Of a DNA stretch of 64,000 bases, positions 1 to 6,549 are shown in pieces. Made by a program: the position numbers and the translations under genes. Numbering within the stretch: the first letter of the stretch is position 1; each line of letters starts with the position of its first letter. The stretch comes from Novosphingobium sp. Leaf2 (GTDB lineage: Bacteria > Pseudomonadota > Alphaproteobacteria > Sphingomonadales > Sphingomonadaceae), in assembly GCF_001421325.1 (NCBI RefSeq), contig NZ_LMJY01000022.1, positions 1 through 64,000 on the forward strand, written 5' to 3'. The notes under the pieces are model-generated. The model did no database searches. It was not told the origin of the DNA and was given only the letters and a program-made list of their open reading frames with translations.

Positions 1-260
1 CCAGAAGAAATCCGCCATCCGCCATACCTCCTTGCTGGAGGATGGTGAATCATATCCCGGCGCTGCTGGGAATCCTGTTTATGGGTCCGGACCCTAGCCA
101 AACGGCCAATTACTGCGACCGATGGATTTCGCCGACTGGCCTCGATCCCACGCAGGTAGGTGACATCGATATCTGAATCGTGCGCGAGCTGCTCTTGGGT
201 GAGGTCGCACGCCACCCGCAGCCTCCGCACGTTTGCTCCGACGATCGCGTTCCAGTCCAT
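1..260 (-). CDS. XRE-family HTH transcriptional regulator (partial at the window edge)
   Basis: I translated this directly from the minus strand: an ATG at 260-258 opens a frame that stays open to the window edge. Residues about 5-55 form a clear XRE/HTH_3 domain, beginning MDWNAIVGANVRRLR, followed by a LTQEQLA helix, a DVTYLRGIE recognition helix and a RRNPSVAVIGRLA tail. Beyond residue 55 the sequence (Arg/His-rich) does not look like the usual continuation of this family, so a frameshift or divergent C-terminus is possible. The gene is divergent from the DUF4365-like gene. A palindrome lies between them, so it probably represses its own and its neighbour's promoter. Confidence 0.75.
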   Translation of the reverse strand, partial: MDWNAIVGANVRRLRVACDLTQEQLAHDSDIDVTYLRGIEASRRNPSVAVIGRLARVRTHKQDSQQRRDMIHHPPARRYGGWRISS

Positions 261-280
261 CGACCAGGTTGGAGCCCGGC

Positions 281-311
281 GGGACTATAATCTCTAGGGA
301 CTATAGTCCCT
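281..311. promoter_or_regulatory. Divergent promoter/operator with palindrome AGGGACTATAGTCCCT
   Basis: A perfect 16-bp palindrome occupies 296-311. Its first half (GGGACTATA) is repeated directly at 281-289. The first copy overlaps a perfect TATAAT box at 286-291 that fits transcription to the right; no good -35 is seen at the right distance. The arrangement suggests an operator for the adjacent XRE protein. The regulatory role is inference from position and symmetry. Confidence 0.6.
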
Positions 312-352
312 ATTCAGATTGACACCGTGGATTGTGTGCGCAACGTCGCAGC

Positions 353-1225
353 ATGTTCCATCTGTGGGCCCCTGAGCACTCGGTGCTGCGCGAGAAGGTG
401 ATCGAGCACGCGTTCCTCGCCGAGCTCTCACGCAGCCTTCTGCTCGAACTAGCCATGCCCTTCGAGGTCCTGCGGTCCGAGTTCGACGCGTTCGGCTACG
501 ACATCGTGATCGACGCGAATGGCGTCCTGCGCCATGTCCAACTCAAGGCGTCCACTACCGGTGGCGCCCGTGCTCACGTTGACGTCCAGCTTGCACTCGC
601 GGCCAAGCCCGGAGGCTGCGTCGTGTGGGTCTTCGTAGACCCGAAGACGCTGCGGCTCGGACCGTTCCTCTGGTTCGGCGGGGCACCGGGCGAGCCGCTG
701 CCGTCGCTCGGTGACAGGGCGGTACGCCACACTCGCGGCGATAGCGAGGGGACGAAGAAGGTACGGGCGGGGCTGCGGCGACTGCCGAAGGGATCGTTTG
801 TCCGCTTCGAGGAGATCGGCAATCTTGCCAAGGCCATGTTCGGACCCGGCGAAAATGACCACGCGGCCCTGCTCGCCGCACATCTAGCCTCGCGCGCGGC
901 TGAGGTGGATTGGCCTGCGCTGCGCGGCGGGCTGACCTGGGTAGCGTCCGAGCGAATGGCGTACGTCATCGACGGGTTCGAACTGGCGCGAAAGGCAGGG
1001 CTGGGCGATCCGTTCGCCTTCGCTGACCGGATGCGGGCGACGGCCATGCGGTGCGGAGAGTGGAGCGGCACGGCGTTGGAGCTTTGGGTGGCACTGTTCA
1101 TGGAGCACCGTCGAGCTCGCGTCCAAAGCCAGGGCCTCATCGGGCTCGACGCCGTGGTGCCGGAACTGCCAATGCTCGACGAACTCTGCGATGCGCTGAC
1201 GAGCGCGCTGACGGCGGGCTGCTAG
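353..1225 (+). CDS. DUF4365/PD-(D/E)XK nuclease-like protein paired with the XRE regulator
   Basis: The protein is about 290 residues from the ATG at 353; an in-frame TTG at 332 would add seven residues and neither start has a strong ribosome site. Residues about 43-65 contain EFDAFGYDIVIDANGVLRHV followed by QLK. That is an acidic residue, an Asp and a QxK at the spacing of PD-(D/E)XK-type nuclease folds such as DUF4365 and restriction-related proteins. The rest is not recognised. The divergent XRE gene and operator make a two-gene module that could be a defence or toxin-like system carried by the element. The fold call comes from motif spacing only. Confidence 0.6.
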   Translation: MFHLWAPEHSVLREKVIEHAFLAELSRSLLLELAMPFEVLRSEFDAFGYDIVIDANGVLRHVQLKASTTGGARAHVDVQLALAAKPGGCVVWVFVDPKTLRLGPFLWFGGAPGEPLPSLGDRAVRHTRGDSEGTKKVRAGLRRLPKGSFVRFEEIGNLAKAMFGPGENDHAALLAAHLASRAAEVDWPALRGGLTWVASERMAYVIDGFELARKAGLGDPFAFADRMRATAMRCGEWSGTALELWVALFMEHRRARVQSQGLIGLDAVVPELPMLDELCDALTSALTAGC

Positions 1226-1264
1226 TCCGCTCTGCCGGTTCAGCGATCGGAACAAGCAGGTTCT

Positions 1265-1663
1265 ATGGCCCGCATGAAAGAACTTTCAGCAGCAGTTACC
1301 GGCATCAGGAAAGACCGCGATGTCATGGTCCGTTATGAGGTCCACCGGATGCGTGAGCCCGGTCAGAAAGGCGCAGCGCGTCCACCTCTGGTCGAGGAGT
1401 TCTACGGTCTCGACAGGGCGCGTCTCGCCGCTCTCGGATACGGGCTCGAAGGTCCGACGGGCATCGGCGACCGCTTCACAGGTTTGATCCAGATAGTGCA
1501 GGTCCTCTACACGTCTGGCATTCGCTGCCGGTCGAAGATAGTCGATGAGGTGGACGAGCGCGTGGCGTCGCGCCTGCTGAACGAGGTCAGGTTTCCCCGT
1601 GCGAGCGAACTGGCAGTGCGGGTAGCGAATCTGCAAGCCGAAATCGATGCATTGATCCCGTAG
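1265..1663 (+). CDS. Hypothetical protein, 132 aa
   Basis: This starts 39 bp after the DUF4365-like gene on the same strand and probably shares its transcript. The product is soluble and charged, with no signal peptide or membrane segment. The N-terminus is basic (MARMKELSAAVTGIRKDRD) and the last third (SELAVRVANLQAEIDALIP) could form a short coiled coil. I do not recognise the family. The opposite strand also has a long frame here, but this one has the more protein-like composition and the better context. A terminator hairpin follows about 100 bp downstream. Confidence 0.5.
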   Translation: MARMKELSAAVTGIRKDRDVMVRYEVHRMREPGQKGAARPPLVEEFYGLDRARLAALGYGLEGPTGIGDRFTGLIQIVQVLYTSGIRCRSKIVDEVDERVASRLLNEVRFPRASELAVRVANLQAEIDALIP

Positions 1664-1765
1664 TCCGGTGCCTCATCCAGTGCCCGATGTGGAGCTCCGG
1701 CCACCAAGCCCTTCTTCCCGAATGGGATTGGGGCAACCGGACAACTGATCCCACATCAGAAGGCA

Positions 1766-1800
1766 AAGCCCCCAAGCCGCAAGTAGCGACTTGGGGGCTT
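1766..1800. terminator. Hairpin terminator between convergent genes
   Basis: A perfect 11-bp stem, AAGCCCCCAAG with CTTGGGGGCTT, encloses a 13-nt loop. It lies between the rightward 1265-1663 gene and the leftward 1804-2139 gene. An A-rich 5' side and T-rich 3' side mean it could work in both directions, though the T-tracts are short. Confidence 0.65.
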
Positions 1801-1803
1801 CGA

Positions 1804-2139
1804 TCATTCCGTGAGCCAGTCTTCCAGGTCTGGGTCGGGCAGCAGTGCGATGCCCGCATACGGCTTCGCCAGGTTTTCGTCCTCGGGCCAGTACTCATCC
1901 CGATACCACCAGGCCATCGTGTGGGCGTGGGAGTAGGGGCGCCTTCTGAGCCGACGGCTATAACCGAGCGCCTCCAGGTCAGCCGTGATGACGATCTGGT
2001 CTTCAATGCCCAGACCGTTCGGATCAAAGCCGAGCAAACCGTAGGCCATGGCAGGGAACACGATCTGTCGAGCCGCGAGGAGGTGCCGGAGTTCGCGGCG
2101 CCTTGCGTCGACTGACGCTGGCTCGCTGGATAGCCTCAT
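1804..2139 (-). CDS. Hypothetical protein, 111 aa
   Basis: The ATG start overlaps the stop of the upstream gene (ATGA at 2136-2139), which suggests translational coupling. The protein is soluble and acidic at its C-terminus (PDPDLEDWLTE) with an aromatic stretch around residues 75-90 (MAWWYRDEYWPEDENL). There is no recognised domain. It is the last gene of a leftward group that includes the coiled-coil gene 2136-2885, and it ends just before the terminator hairpin. Confidence 0.55.
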   Translation of the reverse strand: MRLSSEPASVDARRRELRHLLAARQIVFPAMAYGLLGFDPNGLGIEDQIVITADLEALGYSRRLRRRPYSHAHTMAWWYRDEYWPEDENLAKPYAGIALLPDPDLEDWLTE

Positions 2140-2885
2140 TCTGCGACCTCCTCGTCGTCTTCAACGCCGTGGTCGGGCGCGTATGCGCCGATCTCCCGCT
2201 CGTGCTTCTTCAGCATTGCGATCTCCAGCGACCTCTGGGCGTTGCCCTTGCCGGTCGTGGCGATCTGCTCATCTTCCAGGGCCTCTAGGACGCGGCGCTC
2301 CGCCTCGACCATGGCCTGTGACAGCTCCCGGTGAAGCTCGCCGCACATCACGTCGGCCAGTTCACCCGCAGAGAAAGGGCGCTCGGCGCGAGGGAGGTCG
2401 GCCACGCGACCGCAGAGGGCGGCGCCGAGATCCTTGTCCTTCTGCGCGGCGGCGTACTCGGCGAGGCTGGCGAGCTCGGCGGGGCCAGAGCCCGCGATCT
2501 GCTGCATGATGCGGCTGCGCCGCTCCGAGCCCAGGGTCTCACGGGTGAGCATCTGGACCGGCGAGCGGTAGTGAGTGGAAGCGGATTGGACCGACTGGCG
2601 AAGCTGCTCCAGCTCTCGGGTGAGCAGCTTACGGGGCTCGGCGGTCTCCCGGATCAGGTCGGCGCGGTGGCCGCTCACCGACTTGTTGATTACCGACGTG
2701 CGATCCCTGGCGTCGAGGCCGCGGAGGGAGCGCTCCACGCTTGCCCTGTGCGACTCGACCTGCTCGCCGATCCTGGTCAGAATGCTGGCGTGCCTGGTGC
2801 GGTTCTGCTGGATGCGGGTGATCGTCGATCGGATGTCGGTGGGGCTCAGCCAGTTCGAGCCAAGCTTGGCGCGCGGTGCGGGCAT
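2136..2885 (-). CDS. Hypothetical coiled-coil protein, 249 aa
   Basis: A longer frame begins at 2939, but a strong ribosome site (GAGGAGA at 2891-2897) sits five bases before the ATG at 2885, so this start is preferred. The product is rich in charged residues and mostly helical in character, with heptad-like stretches around residues 20-60 and 75-110 and an acidic tail (VEDDEEVAE). No enzyme motif is seen. Its position in the element and translational coupling to the next gene suggest an accessory or structural role. It could be a scaffold-like or DNA-associated protein, but I cannot name a family. Confidence 0.6.
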   Translation of the reverse strand: MPAPRAKLGSNWLSPTDIRSTITRIQQNRTRHASILTRIGEQVESHRASVERSLRGLDARDRTSVINKSVSGHRADLIRETAEPRKLLTRELEQLRQSVQSASTHYRSPVQMLTRETLGSERRSRIMQQIAGSGPAELASLAEYAAAQKDKDLGAALCGRVADLPRAERPFSAGELADVMCGELHRELSQAMVEAERRVLEALEDEQIATTGKGNAQRSLEIAMLKKHEREIGAYAPDHGVEDDEEVAE

Positions 2886-3173
2886 GGTATTCTCCTCAAG
2901 GTTCAAAGCATCTCGCCTGAAGCTCGTGGACTCGACCATGCCCGGGCGCAGCCCAGAACGTCCGCCATCGCGGACTAAGGCCGAGGCGCACGAGCCCCGG
3001 TGGAAGACACGAGTTTTAGTTGGGCTAAGGTGGCGGCGATCTGGACCAACGTTGCGGCCCCGAGTGATCCCGGATGACCAGTGCCGGTGCGTGGCGCGGT
3101 GCTCCTAGACAAGCGACCGGGCTAAGGCGCTGGGTCGGATGGACTTCTGCCCCTCCGACCAGCCAATCTTCGG

Positions 3174-3635
3174 TTAGGTGAGAGCTGCCTTGCTGTTGAG
3201 TTGGCTCAGGGTGTTCTGAGCGAGCGACTTCAGTGCGTCGAGGTCGCCCACTGCAGAGAATAGTGCATCGACACCGCCCGTCGCATCGGCCCGAAGCATC
3301 CTGCGGAAGCGTCGAAGAGCAAACTCGTCGAGGTACTGGTCAAGCCCGGTCGTCTCCAGCCGCTTGAGGCGGTGGGCGTCGTCCATTGGCAGGTTGTCCT
3401 CGACCGTGCAAAGGAGCCCGCAAAGCAGCCTCAGCTCCTCCTCGCTGCGCCCCTCCTCGGTCAGCCACGCCTCAAGGTGCGGCGCGCCGTCGTCCATGAT
3501 CGGCCGCAGGAGGCGGTAGGCCGAGGCGAACGCCTCGACCGGCACGGTCACCACCACGTTCACCGAGCCGCCCTCAAGAGCGGCACGCCCCAGCGCGTCA
3601 GGGTCTGCCAGTCGTGCGATTGCATCGTAGGTCAT
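3174..3635 (-). CDS. Hypothetical acidic protein, 153 aa
   Basis: The start at 3635 is chosen because a purine-rich site (GAAGGGAAG) lies just upstream; a longer frame to 3695 lacks one. The product is soluble and acidic, with alternating hydrophobic helices and no signal peptide. It starts MTYDAIARLADPDALGRAAL and ends with a Leu/Ala-rich helix. I do not recognise a family. About 290 bp without a gene separate it from the coiled-coil gene downstream; that stretch probably holds the promoter of 2136-2885, although no clear box pair is visible. Confidence 0.55.
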   Translation of the reverse strand: MTYDAIARLADPDALGRAALEGGSVNVVVTVPVEAFASAYRLLRPIMDDGAPHLEAWLTEEGRSEEELRLLCGLLCTVEDNLPMDDAHRLKRLETTGLDQYLDEFALRRFRRMLRADATGGVDALFSAVGDLDALKSLAQNTLSQLNSKAALT

Positions 3636-3746
3636 TTGGTCTTCCCTTCTCTGTCCAAGATCGGACGACCAGCTCCAATAAGGGCAAAAGCCCACTCGGC
3701 TACAACTACTTGACTACCAGCAGGCACTGATGATCAAAAGTGTCCA

Positions 3747-4163
3747 ATGGACCAAGGAAGAGACGACTACCCGGAATGGCTGAGAAAACAGCGAGGTGTC
3801 AGATACCGGGGACAAGTCCAGATTCCATCAGGTTTCTGGAACCGCACCACGCTTATCAGAAATTACGCAAACGATCTCATTGCAGCTGGCCAGCCCGTCA
3901 CACTTGAGGTGATTCGGAAAATGCTTCGATATGTCGACCGGGGATACAGCCTGAAGGCAGACCAGATCAGTCGAGCACTGCGCAATCGCTATGCCGATGA
4001 GACGGTCCCCAGATACACCAATTCCACTACCGTGGTCATCGAAGGCCAGCAGCACCGCAGCATCCGCGCCGCAGCAGAAGTTCATGACGTCTCGCCCCAG
4101 ACTGTCATCAACCGGATCAAGTCCAAAGATGCGAAATGGAAAGGGTGGCGGCGAGCCGAATGA
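3747..4163 (+). CDS. Small DNA-binding-like protein with a C-terminal NUMOD/IENR1-type helix module
   Basis: The protein has 138 residues. The C-terminal 45 residues (VVIEGQQHRSIRAAAEVHDV, then SPQTVINRIKSK and a WKGW end) fit the pattern of NUMOD1/IENR1 modules, which usually bind DNA next to HNH or GIY-YIG nuclease domains in homing endonucleases. No nuclease motif is present in the first 95 residues, so this may be a stand-alone DNA-binding factor. It is divergent from the 3174-3635 gene, with about 110 bp between them. Its base composition looks more AT-rich than the flanking genes. The domain call is by eye. Confidence 0.5.
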   Translation: MDQGRDDYPEWLRKQRGVRYRGQVQIPSGFWNRTTLIRNYANDLIAAGQPVTLEVIRKMLRYVDRGYSLKADQISRALRNRYADETVPRYTNSTTVVIEGQQHRSIRAAAEVHDVSPQTVINRIKSKDAKWKGWRRAE

Positions 4164-4356
4164 GGGGAGTTTCGGTGCCCGGACCAGTGCCCAATTGCAT
4201 GCTTGGCCGCTAAGCCACTGCTTTTGAAACCTTTCGGGTGATCCTACCCATCAATCACCGATCAGAGGACCGAATCGGAAACGTCTGAATCATTTGAGTT
4301 TGACCTTGTGATCTAAATGATCCAGAAGGCGATTGCCTGATACTGGAGATTGCCCC

Positions 4357-4887
4357 ATGACCATGCCTGCCCTGATCGACACACGCGAGGAGCTTCGAGA
4401 TAACACGTTCCGGTTCGCGAAAGATGCACCCGGTCTCGCGACCAAGCAGTCGACCATACGCGACGCCATTGGGAACGGCTGCTCGCACGCCGTAGAGTGG
4501 GTCGCATTCCAGGATGACCCTGGGGACTGGAAGGTCGCGTTCTGCAAGTTCGCCGGCTACAACGGCCTTACCTTCAAGACTTACGACCAACTCCGGCAGA
4601 CCAATCTCACCGGCACTGACACCAAGCGCCGCGTCGAAAAGCTCGGCGGTACTTACTACGGCGTCGGCGCTGATGCAGGCGTTCCTTCGAACCACCCGGC
4701 CGTTGGCGCGGTGAAGGCGATGTGCAGCCTCTTCGGGAAGGCGCCGAAGCGCACCGCTAAGGTCAGGGTCTTCCCGGTCGATGCGCGCCCGGCGGCGATG
4801 GATATCCTAGCCGCCGCCATCCGCGCCGCCAAGCTCAGCGACGTAGAGCTGACGCGCCTATTCGCAGAGGTGAAGGCGGTCGCCTAG
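4357..4887 (+). CDS. Hypothetical protein, 176 aa
   Basis: The ATG at 4357 has GGAG eight bases upstream and is preferred over a TTG at 4333. The product is soluble. The middle is rich in aromatic and Gly residues (GDWKVAFCKFAGYNGLTFKT), and the C-terminus is an Ala-rich helix. No family is recognised. Its end overlaps the end of the convergent terminase-like gene by four bases, so the two genes share their last codons on opposite strands. The 190 bp before it contain imperfect repeats of an AATGATC type but no clear promoter. Confidence 0.5.
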   Translation: MTMPALIDTREELRDNTFRFAKDAPGLATKQSTIRDAIGNGCSHAVEWVAFQDDPGDWKVAFCKFAGYNGLTFKTYDQLRQTNLTGTDTKRRVEKLGGTYYGVGADAGVPSNHPAVGAVKAMCSLFGKAPKRTAKVRVFPVDARPAAMDILAAAIRAAKLSDVELTRLFAEVKAVA

Positions 4888-5489
4888 CTCGGCAGGTCGC
4901 CCGGAAATAGTCGCTGCATAGCCATCCCGTCGCCAAGGTCGGTACGGGTGCGCATCTCGCGTTCTACGGGCCCCTCGGCGGGCCGCTCTCGATAGATTGA
5001 CTGCTGAGCCGCCGCGGCGGCCTCCCACTGGTCGAGGGTCGTAGCGGCGGGCAGCAGCAGGACGCCGCCACCCGGGCTCTCGACCTTGAGCCTCGCGTCG
5101 TCGCGGTCACGCCAGCCGTGGCGTGCCTTCGCCAGGAAGATCGCGGCGACCGTGTCGCCCTTGCGGGCCAGCTCCATCAGGATGTCTCGGAGCTCGGTCT
5201 CCTCGAATGACCGCTGCGCCTCGACCTCGGCCTGGAGGTCAGGATCGTCCGCCATGAGCCGCTTGAGGGTCGGCACGGAAACCGACAGGGCGCGGGCGAT
5301 CGCGGCCAGTGGGTAGCCGTCCAGAAGGGCGACCTGCACCAGGGCCCGGTTCTCCGCGGACAGCTTCGCCTTGTTGTGCGGCTCCATGGTCAGCGCGGGC
5401 CTCTCCGGCGCCACGGATTTGCCGAAGCCGGGTTCGTCCAAGGGGTCAAGCCCAAGGCGCTTCGCTCGTTTTTTCGGTGATCCAGCCAT
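4884..5489 (-). CDS. Terminase-small-subunit-like HTH protein
   Basis: The protein has 201 residues. A basic N-terminus (GSPKKRAKRLG) is followed by a helix-turn-helix around residues 45-85 (GYPLAAIARALSVSVPTLKR). A helical segment then ends in DTVAAIFLAKARHGWRD, a pattern I associate with phage terminase small subunits and related packaging proteins (the TAxIFxLKxxxGWRD signature). Small terminases select phage DNA for packaging; satellites carry their own to redirect helper packaging. No large terminase lies nearby in the window, which suits a satellite. It could alternatively be a plain HTH regulator. Confidence 0.5.
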   Translation of the reverse strand: MAGSPKKRAKRLGLDPLDEPGFGKSVAPERPALTMEPHNKAKLSAENRALVQVALLDGYPLAAIARALSVSVPTLKRLMADDPDLQAEVEAQRSFEETELRDILMELARKGDTVAAIFLAKARHGWRDRDDARLKVESPGGGVLLLPAATTLDQWEAAAAAQQSIYRERPAEGPVEREMRTRTDLGDGMAMQRLFPGDLPS

Positions 5490-5537
5490 GGCTCACACAT
5501 GCGCTGCTCGCCCGCGCGGGCAAAACCAGCGCTGTCC

Positions 5538-6008
5538 TCAGAGCTTGCGTAAGTGCTCCTTCAGACGGGAGTTTAATTCAAGCTTCGCTATCGGCAGCTT
5601 GGCGCGAACATCGCCGATTTGGGTATCGTCGATGGCGTATTCCACATACTTGGGGCGCTCAGGGATTGGATATCTAGGCACATGCACCCTGTAGACATTG
5701 CGCCATGCAATGGATTTCCAAGCCGCGTCGGGTCCGATATCGTCAGGATCAAACGGTCGCCATACTGCGACGGTCCCGTAGTCTACGCTCACCGTCCCGA
5801 ATTGCACAAGCTGCTCTGGGATGCGACGCACTGAGTAGACAACCCGCAGCTTTGCTGATGGAGAGCCATCCAGGCAAACCGGTTGAGTGTTGTCGATGTC
5901 TCCTCGCAACCATCCCTCCATCTCATAACATCGGGTGATTGCAGACGCTCTGTCCGGTGTCCAGTGAGGTGTTTGATGCTCATTGTTCCGAAAGAGCGCC
6001 GCATTCAC
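5538..6008 (-). CDS. Hypothetical protein, 156 aa
   Basis: The ATG is at 6008. The product is soluble and rich in Tyr, Trp, Arg and Pro, with beta-strand-like segments (LRVVYSVRRIPEQLVQFGTV) and a basic helical C-terminus. I do not recognise the family. It lies 48 bp upstream of the terminase-like gene on the same strand and is divergent from the tRNA-like gene at 6131. Base composition is more AT-rich than that of the chromosomal genes. Confidence 0.5.
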   Translation of the reverse strand: MNAALFRNNEHQTPHWTPDRASAITRCYEMEGWLRGDIDNTQPVCLDGSPSAKLRVVYSVRRIPEQLVQFGTVSVDYGTVAVWRPFDPDDIGPDAAWKSIAWRNVYRVHVPRYPIPERPKYVEYAIDDTQIGDVRAKLPIAKLELNSRLKEHLRKL

Positions 6009-6130
6009 AAGTGCTTAGAGGACCGCCCCATCGAACATGCAATCAGTAGGCCGACAAAACGCAGGCTATTGATCTCTCGGTCGGCTGTGCCTACAATCTG
6101 GTTTCCCCACAGTAGCGATACTGCGGATAT

Positions 6131-6220
6131 GGAGGGTTGGCTGAGTTGGTTTAAGGCACCCGATTGATACTCGGACGTGCGCCTCGCGGCGTACCGCGGG
6201 TTCGAACCCCGCACCCTATT
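6131..6220 (+). tRNA. Class II tRNA-like gene with a long variable arm and apparent anticodon GAT
   Basis: The cloverleaf can be drawn fully by eye. Acceptor GGAGGGT (6131-6137) pairs with ACCCTAT (6213-6219), with one mismatch at pair 2 and a G-T at pair 1. The D-stem is GCT/GGC. The anticodon stem CCCGA/TCGGA has a terminal mismatch and loop TTGATAC. The variable arm has a 7-bp stem GTGCGCC/GGCGTAC, and the T-arm is GCGGG TTCGAAC CCCGC. A long variable arm is normal for Ser, Leu and Tyr tRNAs, yet the loop places GAT (Ile) at 34-36. CCA is not encoded. A strong hairpin follows at once. It may be functional, altered or decaying. Confidence 0.6.
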
Positions 6221-6222
6221 CT

Positions 6223-6263
6223 AGAAGCCCGCTCCAGCTTATTTTGCTGTTGAGCGGGCTTCT
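6223..6263 (+). terminator. Hairpin terminator after the tRNA-like gene
   Basis: A 12-bp perfect stem, AGAAGCCCGCTC with GAGCGGGCTTCT, starts three bases after the tRNA-like gene. The following sequence (TCAATTT) is only mildly T-rich. The position suggests that the tRNA-like gene is a discrete transcription unit. Confidence 0.6.
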
Positions 6264-6358
6264 TCAATTTAGGCCCTACGCGCGCGGGCGCGTTTTCGGG
6301 ACGGACACAGAGGAAGTCAGCTTAGTCTGCGAGGACTGGAAGTCCCTTCGCCGAGCCG

Positions 6359-6390
6359 CCCTGTCTCGACCAGGGTCGGTCAAGACAGGG
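6359..6390. repeat. Inverted repeat in the gap between the tRNA-like gene and the primase gene
   Basis: CCCTGTCT (6359-6366) pairs with AGACAGGG (6383-6390). The surrounding 286 bp (6264-6549) contain no gene that I can support. A run of seven G follows about 25 bp later, and the right half is AT-rich. It could be a replication-related site or an untranslated RNA, but nothing in the sequence proves either. Confidence 0.35.
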
Positions 6391-6549
6391 TCCGAAATGG
6401 CAATACGACAGGGGGGGCTCATACATTGCTCAGATTTCATGTTTTCTAATACGTTCTATTCGGCTTTCAGCAGCGTAACAGGGCTTTGGCTATAAGAAAG
6501 CATTAGGCAACGCTATATCCGATAGACGTAGTTAGAAGCCCCGTCTTGC

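Noticed and set aside
6131..6220. A normal tRNA-Ser (TGA)
   Set aside because: TGA is present in the loop sequence but lies one base too early for position 34-36; shifting the loop breaks the anticodon stem.
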